Of a stretch of DNA of 64,000 nt, positions 1 to 8,458 are shown piece after piece. The position numbers were made by a program, and so were the translations under genes. This DNA is from Tanticharoenia sakaeratensis NBRC 103193 (lineage in GTDB: Bacteria > Pseudomonadota > Alphaproteobacteria > Acetobacterales > Acetobacteraceae). Numbering within the stretch: position 1 is the stretch's first letter; every line of letters begins with the position of its first letter. A model generated the notes under the pieces. It made no database searches. It saw only the letters and a list, made by a program, of their open reading frames with translations, and was not told the DNA's origin. The DNA lies in the NCBI RefSeq assembly GCF_000963885.1, contig NZ_BALE01000015.1, forward strand, positions 1 through 64,000. The letters run 5' to 3'.

Positions 1-25
1 TGTCACATCACCAACGAGTCAGCAG

Positions 26-214
26 CTATGCCCTTTGGTATGAGTTCTTTCTTACATTTGAGCCTGATGATAACCGGCAGTGTCGTCCCAGTTCACCACT
101 GTCCATTGCAGCCTTTGCCTCGCGCGCGACGTCTACCGGATCGAGCCAGCCCGCTGCATAGCCGTCCGCAAGCGCGTGAGCGTCTATGCCAAGGATGACG
201 GCGTTATCGATCAT
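26..214 (-). pseudogene. Broken 5' end of an amidase-like gene
   Basis: The start codon at 214 shares an ATGA overlap with the stop of the upstream sulfurtransferase gene, so this is the next cistron of the operon. The first 43 or so residues (MIDNAVILGIDAHALADGYA, then AGWLDPVDVAREA) resemble the N-terminus of amidase-signature enzymes, where a DAHALA..Y..G..dPV.V..ea helix precedes the catalytic domain. After about residue 43 the frame becomes unlike that family and stops at 26. The DNA to the left of about position 90 is visibly poorer in GC than the operon, so the gene may be cut by an insertion or rearrangement just at the window edge. The amidase call rests only on this short N-terminus. 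It could be another family. Confidence 0.4.
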
Positions 215-1083
215 GATGCACCCGCTTCCATGGGCAGGGTCGGATCGGCGGCCCATTCGTTGAGCGACCCGTCGAAGATGCGCGGCTGCGGCAGTCCCGC
301 GGCCGCCATGCCGAGTGCCAAGCCCGCCGCGTTGATTCCGCCTCCGCAATACAGGATCGTTTCGTGACGCCTGTCGCTCAGGCCGGAAAATGCGTCGTTC
401 ACGCGGGCTGGTTCGAGAACGCCGTCTGACAACGTTCCTGCGAACGGGATATTGATGCTTCCAGGAATATGGCCCCGCCGGGGCGACGGATCGCCATGGC
501 CCGCGAAGGCGTCGGGCCGAAGCGCGCAGACCAGATCCGCGGCCCTTCCGTTCGTCAGAACCGATTTCACATAGGCCAGATCGACGAAATAACCCGGGCG
601 CTCGATCGGCTGGAACGTGCCGGATATCGGAGGCTCTGTGTCGCCCGTCTCGACATGTCCGCCCGCTGCACGCCAGGCATCCAGACCGCCGTTGAGCACC
701 GACACGGCATCGAGGTCGAATGCCCGCAGGACCCACCAGACGCGCGCGGCCCAGGTCATGTTGAGCCCGTCATAGACGACGATGCGGCTTTCCGGCCGGA
801 TACCCAGCGCCCGGCACGCATCCCGCATCGCGGCGAGGCCGGGGCGCGTGAACGGAAAGGCCCCGTTCGGGTCGGAAAATGTCGAAAACAGGTCAGCATG
901 GTGCGCCGTCGGAATATGCGCTGTTCGGAACGCCCGGACACCCGGACCGTAAGGGAAGGCGCCCGTCTGCTGCCGGGCGATGCTGGCATCGAGGATGACA
1001 AGATCGGGGTCGGACAGATGGTCCTTCAGCCAAGTAGCCGTGACCAGAGGCGTCGGGAACGGCACCGGCGCGTCCGTATTCAT
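211..1083 (-). CDS. Tandem-rhodanese sulfurtransferase (thiosulfate/3-mercaptopyruvate type)
   Basis: 290 residues with two rhodanese domains, roughly 10-140 (ends LNGGLDAWRAAGG) and 160-285. The catalytic loop of the second domain is ILYCGGGINAAG with the persulfide-forming cysteine at about 246. Such enzymes move sulfane sulfur from thiosulfate or 3-mercaptopyruvate to a thiophilic acceptor. The loop is neither the classic thiosulfate (CRKGVT) nor the mercaptopyruvate (CGSGVT) form, so the donor is uncertain. The ATG at 1083 is chosen because it makes an ATGA overlap with the stop of the flavin monooxygenase gene; a longer start at 1122 would run into that gene. No signal peptide is seen, so it is cytoplasmic. 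Its place in a thiM operon suggests handling of sulfur from a thiazole or thiamine analogue, which is inference. Confidence 0.88.
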   Translation of the reverse strand: MNTDAPVPFPTPLVTATWLKDHLSDPDLVILDASIARQQTGAFPYGPGVRAFRTAHIPTAHHADLFSTFSDPNGAFPFTRPGLAAMRDACRALGIRPESRIVVYDGLNMTWAARVWWVLRAFDLDAVSVLNGGLDAWRAAGGHVETGDTEPPISGTFQPIERPGYFVDLAYVKSVLTNGRAADLVCALRPDAFAGHGDPSPRRGHIPGSINIPFAGTLSDGVLEPARVNDAFSGLSDRRHETILYCGGGINAAGLALGMAAAGLPQPRIFDGSLNEWAADPTLPMEAGAS

Positions 1084-2447
1084 GCGTCGAGGGTATCCGT
1101 CATGCGCGCGCGCATCTGCCACGCACCGCGTTCCGGCCGGGCCAGGCCGAGTGCGTCGCGCAGGGTGCCTGCTTCATAGGCGCTCTTGAAGAGGCCACGC
1201 GCGCGCAGCTCCGGCACGACCATGTCGATGAAATCATCGAAGGCGCCGGGAAGATGTGTCGGCTGGATCATGAAGCCGTCTGCGGCGCCGCTCGCAATCC
1301 ACTCCTCCATCCGGTCGACGATCTGCGCGGGTGTTCCGATCATTTCGCCTTCTGTCCGGGCGCCATACCAGCGCCCGATATCGCGTACCGTCAGGTTTTC
1401 GCGCGCCGCGAATTCGACGACTTCACGATAATGACCCTCGACGCCGACCTCATCGAGTGTCGGAAGCGGCCCGTCCAGATCGTATTGTGTGAGATCCACG
1501 TTGACGTGGTAGGCAAGGCGCGACAGGCCCGCTTCCGGCACGACCAGTGCCTCGAAGGCCCGATGCTTCGCCAGTGCGTCATCCCATGTCGCGCCGACGA
1601 CCGGCGTTGTTGCCGGCAGGATCTTCAACTGGTCGGGGTCGCGTCCATGGCGGGAGACGCGCGCCTTCAGGTCCGCATAAAAGTCGACGGCACTGTCGAG
1701 CGATTCATGGCTGCAGAACACGACGTCCGCCCAGCGCGCCGCGAAATCCCGTCCCGCCGGCGAGGAGCCGGCCTGGATGATGACCGGATAACCTTGAGGA
1801 CATCGCGGCACGCCGAGCGGACCGGCCGTTGCCACATGCGCACCCTGGTAATCAACGGCGCTGACCTGCTCGACATCGCCAAACCGGCCGCTCTCCTTGT
1901 CCAGGATCAGGGCCTCGTCGCCCCAGCTGTCCCACAAACGCGTGGTGGCGGTCAGAACTTCCTCGGCCCGCTCATAGCGCTCATGGCGGGGCGGCAGACG
2001 CTCCTGCCCGAAATTGCGTGCTTCCGCATCCTGAAAGCTGGTCACGACATTCCAGCCTGCGCGCCCGTTCGTCATGTGGTCGAACGTCGCGAAACTCCGT
2101 GCGAGATTGTAGGGCTCGTTATAGCCGGTGGACACTGTCGCCGCGAGGCCGATATGCCGGGTGACGCCCGCCATGACGCCGAGCACGGTCATCGGGTCGA
2201 GCCGCGGCGTGCCCGCGCCCCAGCGCACTGCGGGCAAAAAGGTGCCGCCCAGGCTGCGTGGCACCGAGAGCGCATCGGGAATGAAGACCATGTCGAAACA
2301 TGCCTCCTCCAGCCGGCGTGCGATCCGCCGGTAATAGTCGGCCGACAGGAAGTCTGACGCTGCGTCCGGATGGCGCCAGCCCGCAGTCCCTTGCGGGCCC
2401 GCGTTCATGAAGGCCGCCAGGGGGATCGAGCGGGAGGCGCTGGTCAT
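1080..2447 (-). CDS. LLM-class FMN-dependent monooxygenase (NtaA/SnaA/DszA family)
   Basis: 455 residues in the luciferase-like TIM-barrel fold. Family hallmarks include an N-terminal AFMN.G.....WRHPDA, the DPMTVLGVMAGVTRHIGL strand-helix, the NLARSFATFDHMTNGRAGWN segment, and GYPVIIQAGSSPAGRDFAAR in the middle. Relatives oxidise nitrilotriacetate, pristinamycin or dibenzothiophene sulfone using FMNH2 supplied by a separate reductase; no reductase is seen next to it. The start at 2447 forms an ATGA overlap with the thiM stop, and the stop overlaps the sulfurtransferase start in the same way, so translation is probably coupled. Substrate is unknown. The thiM/thiaminase context makes a thiazole, a pyrimidine or a thiamine analogue a reasonable guess. 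Confidence 0.9.
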   Translation of the reverse strand: MTSASRSIPLAAFMNAGPQGTAGWRHPDAASDFLSADYYRRIARRLEEACFDMVFIPDALSVPRSLGGTFLPAVRWGAGTPRLDPMTVLGVMAGVTRHIGLAATVSTGYNEPYNLARSFATFDHMTNGRAGWNVVTSFQDAEARNFGQERLPPRHERYERAEEVLTATTRLWDSWGDEALILDKESGRFGDVEQVSAVDYQGAHVATAGPLGVPRCPQGYPVIIQAGSSPAGRDFAARWADVVFCSHESLDSAVDFYADLKARVSRHGRDPDQLKILPATTPVVGATWDDALAKHRAFEALVVPEAGLSRLAYHVNVDLTQYDLDGPLPTLDEVGVEGHYREVVEFAARENLTVRDIGRWYGARTEGEMIGTPAQIVDRMEEWIASGAADGFMIQPTHLPGAFDDFIDMVVPELRARGLFKSAYEAGTLRDALGLARPERGAWQMRARMTDTLDA

Positions 2448-3238
2448 CGGGCATTGAGCTCCGGCTCGAGAAGGGAGAGCTGATCGACGAATGCCGTCGC
2501 GAAGGAGGCTGATCCCCGTGCCTGTCCGGATGCGCGCGCAGCGGCCTCGGCGTAAAGCGCATGTGCGGCGAGTGTCGCTTCCAGCGGATCGCCGTGCGCG
2601 CCCAGCGCCGCGGCGATCAGCGCACCCAGCGCGCAACCGGCGCCGGTGACCTTGGTCAGACGTGCATCGCCGCCCGGAATGGCAAAGATTTCGTCGCCTG
2701 ACGCGACGTAATCCGTGGCACCGCTGACTGCCACGATTGCACCGGCCTGACGCGACAGGCTGGCGATGGCGCCGAGCGCCTCGGACGTCTGGGCCGTCGT
2801 CTCGACGCCTTTGCCGGTTGCATCCCCTCCGGAAAACGCGATCAGTTCGCTGGCATTTCCACGGATGACTGTCGGCGAATGCACGAGAAGGCCACGCACG
2901 GCCGCGTCGTAGACGGGAGCTCCGGCACCAAAGGCGACAGGATCGAGCACCCAGGGTGTTCCTGCCTGGTCGGCCGCGCGCGCTGCGCGTTCGAGGGCGT
3001 CGATATCCGCGCTCATCAATGCGGCGGCATTGATCCAGACGCCCCTCGCACCCGATGCGAAATGCTCCGGCCAGTCGAGCGCCGGGCCGATGGCCGGCCC
3101 TGCGCCGACGGCCAGCAGGACGTTGGCCGACAGCGTCGCCGCGACATAGTTGGTCAGGCCGTAAATGAACGGTTTGTGGGTCTGAATGGACGCAAGCACC
3201 TGCCTGACGAAAGGCGTATCCCAGGTGATGGTCTGCAT
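2444..3238 (-). CDS. thiM: Hydroxyethylthiazole kinase ThiM
   Basis: 264 residues, the usual ThiM length, aligned along the whole protein to this ribokinase-like family. Recognisable segments are GLTNYVAATLSANVLLAVGA near residue 27, the TPWVLDPVAFGAG strand near 94, PTVIRGNASEL near 122, and the anion-hole/catalytic loop KVTGAGCALGALIAA with the conserved cysteine at 202. ThiM phosphorylates 4-methyl-5-(2-hydroxyethyl)thiazole so that it can be rejoined with the pyrimidine half by ThiE. It is the second gene after the LysR regulator on this strand and the first of three genes joined by 4-base overlaps. No THI-box (TPP riboswitch) consensus was seen in the 118 bases upstream. This enzyme ties the operon to the thiaminase operon on the other strand. 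Confidence 0.95.
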   Translation of the reverse strand: MQTITWDTPFVRQVLASIQTHKPFIYGLTNYVAATLSANVLLAVGAGPAIGPALDWPEHFASGARGVWINAAALMSADIDALERAARAADQAGTPWVLDPVAFGAGAPVYDAAVRGLLVHSPTVIRGNASELIAFSGGDATGKGVETTAQTSEALGAIASLSRQAGAIVAVSGATDYVASGDEIFAIPGGDARLTKVTGAGCALGALIAAALGAHGDPLEATLAAHALYAEAAARASGQARGSASFATAFVDQLSLLEPELNAR

Positions 3239-3356
3239 GGTGGTTTCTCCCTCACGCAGCGCGCGCAGGCGGGCAGGTCGTCGTTTCTGCCAGACTAAGG
3301 GCGCGCGCCGTCATTCTCCACGCGTTTTCATCATCCTCCGTGATAGACCGCAGGCA

Positions 3357-4304
3357 TCACGGACGGGGTCTGGCGATCGCTTTTCGACGCTGGCGGAGCG
3401 GCGACAGGCCCCAGTCCCCGGTGTCCGCGCCGCCGAGAATGATGCGCGCGGCGTGAAGGAAACGCAGGACGACCGGGTTCGATTCCCCCGGCCGCCAGGC
3501 AAGCGCCACCTCCCATGCACCCTGTGGTTCGGCCAGCGGATGAACGATGATGCTCTCCCATGCCAACCCGACCATCGCGCTCTCATGAATCAGGGCTATG
3601 CCAAGCCGGTTCGCCACCATGGAAATCAGCGTCATGGCGGCGCCGACGCGATGCACGAGGCGCGGCTCAACCTCATAATGACGCAGGACAGAATGCACGT
3701 GTCGTTCAAGACCCGGTGAGCTTTCCGATCGCAGGGCAATGAACGGCATGTCGCGGACGGCGGGGCTGTCGAGCCCCTGGATACGGTCCTGCCATGCCGC
3801 CGGATAGAGCAGGGCGAGGCGATCGGCGCCGATGCGGCGGCTCTGGAGATCGGGCGGGACCGGCATGCGCACGAAACCGACATCGAGCACGCCTTCCCGA
3901 ATGCGATCGACCTGCGTATCCGATGCCACGTCATCAAACGCGAGTTCGATCTCGGGATAGTCGCGGGCGAACACGTCGAGCACGCTGGACATGGCGGCGA
4001 CGGCCGAGAACGTAAAACCCACGGCCAGCCGGCCACGCTCGCCCGTCGCGCTGCGCAGGCCGCGTTGCCAGACCTGCTCGCTCAGCGCGAGAATGGGCCG
4101 CGTGTCGTTCAGGAACTGACGGCCGAACGGCGTCAGCTTGGTGCCCTGACGACCTCGCGTGAACAATGGCGCGCCAAGCAGGTCTTCCAGGCGGCGGATC
4201 TGTTTCGTCAGCGACGGCTGTGATACGCCGAGCGCGCGCGCTGCCTCGCCATAATGACATGTATGGCCGAGGACCGTGAAAGAGCGGATGAGATCGAGGT
4301 TCAT
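3357..4304 (-). CDS. LysR-family transcriptional regulator
   Basis: 315 residues from the ATG at 4304 (an ATG 12 bases upstream at 4316 is possible). The N-terminal winged HTH covers about residues 1-60, with AARALGVSQPSLTKQIRRLE as the DNA-reading helices and FTRGRQGTKLTPFG as the wing. The co-inducer-binding domain follows (LAVGFTFSAVAAM near 90). It lies between the leftward thiM operon and the rightward TonB receptor/thiaminase operon and is divergent from the latter with 198 bases between start codons. This is the common arrangement for a LysR activator of its neighbours, so it is the best candidate for the local thiamine-responsive switch. The ligand is not deducible. Confidence 0.92.
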   Translation of the reverse strand: MNLDLIRSFTVLGHTCHYGEAARALGVSQPSLTKQIRRLEDLLGAPLFTRGRQGTKLTPFGRQFLNDTRPILALSEQVWQRGLRSATGERGRLAVGFTFSAVAAMSSVLDVFARDYPEIELAFDDVASDTQVDRIREGVLDVGFVRMPVPPDLQSRRIGADRLALLYPAAWQDRIQGLDSPAVRDMPFIALRSESSPGLERHVHSVLRHYEVEPRLVHRVGAAMTLISMVANRLGIALIHESAMVGLAWESIIVHPLAEPQGAWEVALAWRPGESNPVVLRFLHAARIILGGADTGDWGLSPLRQRRKAIARPRP

Positions 4305-4502
4305 GCTCACGGGCATCCTCTTTACGGGATCGCGACCGAACGGACGGCCATGCGGGCTGATGCCCGCGAGCTATCACCGTAACATTCGAATAGATCATTG
4401 TCGCAAGCTCGCAGGGCCTGCCTACTGTTTCCAGACGGCAACGTTTGTCCAGCAAGCCATGCCGGCTCCGTGGCATAACCGGGCGACGCCCGCATTCTCC
4501 TG
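4305..4502. promoter_or_regulatory. Divergent control region, LysR gene / thiaminase operon
   Basis: This is the gap between the LysR start and the GTG start of the TonB receptor. A more AT-rich stretch at about 4371-4402 includes a TTCGAA palindrome and is the likeliest place for the LysR-type operator and overlapping promoters. No match to the THI-box consensus (CTGAGA ... ACCTGA) was found on either strand. Exact -35/-10 boxes cannot be assigned by eye. Confidence 0.4.
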
Positions 4503-6935
4503 GTGAGAAAGATCGTGAACAGAACGAGCGTCCTGACTGTTGCGACCGCATTGTCCCTGAGCATGGGCGCAGGCCACGCCGCGCCAGCAGCCAATGCCGG
4601 CAGAACACAGGATGCCGGGCATCGTACAAAGCCGACAGCGGGGCGTGCTCGAGCCCTGACGGGCGAAAACATCCTCGTCAGCGCGCATGCGTTGCAGTCT
4701 GCGAACGGTGTCACCGGCACCACGCCGGGCGGCGGCATGATGGTGACGGAAACGAGCGCGCATTCTGTCACGACGATCAGCCGCGACTTCATTGCAAAAC
4801 TCGCTCCCGCAACGTCTGCCGCGCAGATCGCGGAATATGCGCCCGGCGCCAACATCGGATCATCCGATCCCTTTGGACTGTCGGATCAGACGGCGATCAA
4901 CATTCGCGGCATGCAGGCCTCCGAGCTCGGTTACCTTTACGACGGCGCCCCGATCGCCGACGTGGATTCATCGATCCCCTATACGTCACAATGGGGCGAT
5001 ACCGAGAATTATCGCCAGATTTCCCTGACGCCGGGGCAGTCACCTCTGGACGCCCCCCTGACCAACGCCACCGCCGGAACGCTGAGCCTCGAGACAACCG
5101 ATCCGGCCATGAAGCGCGGTGGCCTGATCGACTATTCCTACGGTTCGCACATGACGAACCGGAGTTTCGTCAGGCTCGAATCCGGCCTGATCGGACATAC
5201 GGGCCTGCGAGGCTATATTTCCTACTCGAACACGACCTTCCGGCCCTGGCGCGGGGCGGGCATCGGCAACCGCCAGCATGTCGATGCCAAGCTGCTGCGG
5301 GAATGGGGCGAGGGAAGCAGACAGGCGCTCGATATCGCCTTCAACACGAACAACCAGCCATCCTACAACAACGTGACGATGGCTCAGTGGCAGGCGTTCG
5401 GCCCGAAAGGACCCAACAATTTCACGGAGCAATACGACCCGACAAATCCCTCCTCCTACTGGAAGGTCAATGTCGGCGGATTTTCAAACATCATCCTGAC
5501 GGCGCCGGGCCGTTATCAGGTCACGCGCGCGCTGTGGTTCGACGTGCTGCCGTACTTCTACTGGGGCGCGGGCGCCTCGGGCTACGGGGAAACGATCGGT
5601 GCCACGGGCAATTACATCGGGACCGCGCAATTCCCCGGAAGCCTGCAATTTCCACAACCGTCATTGCAGAATGCGGATGGCACGTATCCGGTCCAGGCCG
5701 CCTATTTCGAGCGCATATTTCACCCGGGTCTTAATCTGTCGGCCCGGTATCAATTCGATTCACACAACACGACGACACTCGGCTGGTGGTACGATTATGC
5801 CGACGATCTCGAGCAGCAGACCTACAACCAGTTGGGTGCCGATGGCGCGCCGTCGAGCTACTGGGCATCCCAGCAGCTTCGCAACGCATTTGGACAGATC
5901 CTTTATGGCGTAAACTATCATCTGATCAGCCAGACGAACGGCATCTATCTGGCGCACAGAATGTCCTATCTGGCGGACCGTCTGCAGATCGAACTGGGTT
6001 TCAAGGAGGCGATCGTCAACCGGACCGGCACGAACGCGCTGCCCGGGCCGCAATATCATGTGGGCATGAATACGGCTGAGCCGCTGCCGCGCGGTTCGGC
6101 CAGTTTCCGCATCGACCCGCACAACCAGATCTACGGGTCGGTCTCCACCAATTTCAAGATGCCGTCAGCCCCTGTCTATTTCGACGTCTATGACGGTGCG
6201 GGGAACGGGTCGCCGGGAGGTGTCGGCGTCAGGAACGAATATGCCGTAACGGAAGAGATCGGCTACCGGCATACCGGCGTCGTGAACGTATCGGCGTCCC
6301 TGTTCAACACTGAAATTCACCATCGCAACATCGCCTCGTCGATCTATACGAACGGGTTTGATTTCGGCACGACGATCAATGGCGGCAATCAGCGGCTTCG
6401 CGGCGCTGATCTGGAATTCAGCACGCGTCCCTGGCATCATCTCAGCCCTTATATCGCGGCGGAATATCTCGACAGCCGGATGCAGAGCAATCTTGGCGCA
6501 GCAGGGGTCGATGCGGACGGTGATACGGTCAACGACACTCTGCCAACCCGCGGGCGGCAATCGGTGCTGGCACCGAAATGGACCGTCAGCGCCGCTCTCA
6601 GTTATGACGACGGGACCATTTTCGGCAACGTGATGTATCGCTGGATCGATGCGCAGTACGCTGACTTCATGAACCAGGAGCAGCTCCCGGCGCACGGCCA
6701 GGTCGATACCACCCTCGGGCTGCGTCTGCCGGACATCAGTTTCTTCAAACATCCGCAGATCCAGCTCAATCTCTACAACCTTGGAAGCGCGCGCTATCTG
6801 TCCGGCGTCAGCACGGTCTCGTCGAACGCGCTCGACACGACGGGCATCCGGGGGAGCACGATCCCGGGCAGCAGCCCGTATTATTATGTCGCCAGCACGT
6901 TCGCCGCCATGGCGACAGTGACGACCGGGTTCTGA
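4503..6935 (+). CDS. TonB-dependent outer-membrane receptor, thiaminase-operon type
   Basis: 810 residues from a GTG start, with a signal peptide (basic MRKIVNR, hydrophobic core, cleavage after GHA). The mature N-terminus is short and Ala-rich, then the plug domain begins near residue 85 (TTISRDFIAKLAP, INIRGMQASELGYLYDGAPI). The rest is the 22-strand barrel ending in an aromatic residue (ATVTTGF), as expected for BamA insertion. It would import a scarce ligand across the outer membrane using TonB energy. The next genes are a thiaminase homologue, 3 bases away, and a PnuC-type transporter, so thiamine or a thiamine analogue is the predicted ligand (inference). The protein is clearly paralogous to the receptor at 35264-37732 (shared TTPGGG, SRDFIAK/TRDFIAK and barrel strand pattern). 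Confidence 0.93.
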   Translation: MRKIVNRTSVLTVATALSLSMGAGHAAPAANAGRTQDAGHRTKPTAGRARALTGENILVSAHALQSANGVTGTTPGGGMMVTETSAHSVTTISRDFIAKLAPATSAAQIAEYAPGANIGSSDPFGLSDQTAINIRGMQASELGYLYDGAPIADVDSSIPYTSQWGDTENYRQISLTPGQSPLDAPLTNATAGTLSLETTDPAMKRGGLIDYSYGSHMTNRSFVRLESGLIGHTGLRGYISYSNTTFRPWRGAGIGNRQHVDAKLLREWGEGSRQALDIAFNTNNQPSYNNVTMAQWQAFGPKGPNNFTEQYDPTNPSSYWKVNVGGFSNIILTAPGRYQVTRALWFDVLPYFYWGAGASGYGETIGATGNYIGTAQFPGSLQFPQPSLQNADGTYPVQAAYFERIFHPGLNLSARYQFDSHNTTTLGWWYDYADDLEQQTYNQLGADGAPSSYWASQQLRNAFGQILYGVNYHLISQTNGIYLAHRMSYLADRLQIELGFKEAIVNRTGTNALPGPQYHVGMNTAEPLPRGSASFRIDPHNQIYGSVSTNFKMPSAPVYFDVYDGAGNGSPGGVGVRNEYAVTEEIGYRHTGVVNVSASLFNTEIHHRNIASSIYTNGFDFGTTINGGNQRLRGADLEFSTRPWHHLSPYIAAEYLDSRMQSNLGAAGVDADGDTVNDTLPTRGRQSVLAPKWTVSAALSYDDGTIFGNVMYRWIDAQYADFMNQEQLPAHGQVDTTLGLRLPDISFFKHPQIQLNLYNLGSARYLSGVSTVSSNALDTTGIRGSTIPGSSPYYYVASTFAAMATVTTGF

Positions 6936-6938
6936 GCT

Positions 6939-8426
6939 GTGATCCGGCTCCTGCCTTGCGCGGATCGCATGCGTCGTGCCGCATTGCGCGTCCTGATGAC
7001 AATCGTATCGCTTCTGGTCGGCGCGGGCGGCGCGCATGCCCAGCGCCTGTCGATCCGAAACGATGCGCAGACACCGGCTTCATGCCGGATTGAACCGTCC
7101 GGCCGCATGATCGCGGTCCCGCCGCGAACGATGGTCAGCATCGTGCCAGCAGGGGACGAGACGATCGATACCGCGCGGTGCAATGGGTTGTCCGTGCGCG
7201 CACTGGGCGTATTGCGTGATGGCGTCGGCGCCATGCTGCGCCTGAACGGGCGCCAGACCCGCGTCCTGAACGTGGCACTTTACCCGTTCATACCGAGCCT
7301 GCCTGACGGCAATTTCGATGCGCTGGTCGCCCATGTCGTGGCCGTCTATCAACATGAACATCCCGATGTCCTGCTGCATGCCGCCATGAGCGATCGGATC
7401 GACATCTATGACCCGGCGAAACTGAAGCGCTTCCTGTCCCGTGGCGGCTTCGACGTCATGGAAATCGACACGCTCTATCTGCGCATGCTGGCCGGATCAG
7501 GCACGATTTTGCCCGCTCATCCGGCCAGCCAGACGACATGGCCCGCAGGCCTGGATGCCGTGACGGTGGATGGAGTGTTCTACGGCGTGCCGAGCTGGCT
7601 GTGCCTCGACTTCATCTACATGCGCGACCCGGCGCTGAAATCCGTCCGTTCGCTCCCGGATCTTCTGGCGGTGCTGTCCCGTCATTCCGCAAAGGAACGT
7701 CTGCTGTCCGCCGACCTGTCAGGCACGACGCGCCTGCCTTCGATCTACATGAATGCTTACGCGCAGGACCATGGATACGAGAGCCTGTCCGCGGCGATGA
7801 AGAAGGCGCCCGACGCTGACGTAATCCACGATCTCGCAGCCCTTGCCGCGACCTGCAGTCAGGGCACGCGCAACCCATGTGCCGACGGCACCTTGACCCG
7901 TGCACCTGATGGCGAGATCGACCGGCAGTTCGCAATCGGCGAAAGCGTCGCGGATATCGGCTTTTCCGAACAGAGTTTCTACATTGATCGGTATGCCCCG
8001 AAGGGCGCCACGGTTCCGACCATGATCCCGGTCGCGTGGGGCAGGAGCCCGGCTCCGATGCTCTACAGCGACGCATTTGTAACCAGCGCACAGACTTGTT
8101 CAAACGCCGCGTGCGGGCGTGACGCCGAAGCGTTTACCCGGATGATGACGGGTGCGGCGATGAAGACGTTCATTGCCTTTTCGGAAGACCTGCGCGGACA
8201 CGCGCCGCCCCGGCATCTTCTCGTCGCCACACGGCCCTTCTGGGACCAGTCACGGGTCCGGAAAGACCCGGTGTATCGACAGGTTATTCCGGCCGTCCGG
8301 ACGGCCCGTGCATTTCCGAGCGATCTTGATGGCGCCACGCGCGACACGATGGCGCTGGATATCTGCCGCGCCCTGCGGCGGAGCATACCAAGTTACGACT
8401 GCGGTGATACACGCGGCCCCATGTGA
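6939..8426 (+). CDS. Exported thiaminase I (thiamine pyridinylase) homologue
   Basis: 495 residues from a GTG start 3 bases after the receptor stop. A signal peptide ends at AHA-Q near residue 35, so it acts in the periplasm or outside. Residues 108-470 follow the thiaminase I order of motifs: VLNVALYPFIPS, GFDVMEIDTLYL, GVFYGVPSWLCLDFIYM, SGTTRLPSIYMNAY, ADIGFSEQSFYI, PMLYSDAFVTS and PRHLLVATRPFW. The catalytic nucleophile (Cys222, in PSWLC) and the general base (Glu344, in GFSE) are both present. The fold is that of a type-2 periplasmic solute-binding protein. The enzyme breaks thiamine at the methylene bridge and attaches a nucleophile to the pyrimidine, releasing the thiazole. An extra beta-rich segment of about 70 residues (36-105) precedes the catalytic domain. 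Recognition is from remembered family sequences, without a database search. Confidence 0.85.
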   Translation: MIRLLPCADRMRRAALRVLMTIVSLLVGAGGAHAQRLSIRNDAQTPASCRIEPSGRMIAVPPRTMVSIVPAGDETIDTARCNGLSVRALGVLRDGVGAMLRLNGRQTRVLNVALYPFIPSLPDGNFDALVAHVVAVYQHEHPDVLLHAAMSDRIDIYDPAKLKRFLSRGGFDVMEIDTLYLRMLAGSGTILPAHPASQTTWPAGLDAVTVDGVFYGVPSWLCLDFIYMRDPALKSVRSLPDLLAVLSRHSAKERLLSADLSGTTRLPSIYMNAYAQDHGYESLSAAMKKAPDADVIHDLAALAATCSQGTRNPCADGTLTRAPDGEIDRQFAIGESVADIGFSEQSFYIDRYAPKGATVPTMIPVAWGRSPAPMLYSDAFVTSAQTCSNAACGRDAEAFTRMMTGAAMKTFIAFSEDLRGHAPPRHLLVATRPFWDQSRVRKDPVYRQVIPAVRTARAFPSDLDGATRDTMALDICRALRRSIPSYDCGDTRGPM

Positions 8427-8458
8427 CCGGCTCGAAACAGTAGCGGAGCGATGCGTCC

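Noticed and set aside
26-736. Long minus-strand open frame of 236 codons
   Set aside because: Its first 170 codons are an Arg-rich shadow of the sulfurtransferase gene; only the last 62 codons, from 214, form a plausible gene start.
3465-3490. A tRNA T-loop-like string (GGGTTCGATTCCC)
   Set aside because: It lies inside the LysR gene, and the preceding 60 bases cannot form acceptor, D and anticodon stems, so it is a chance match.
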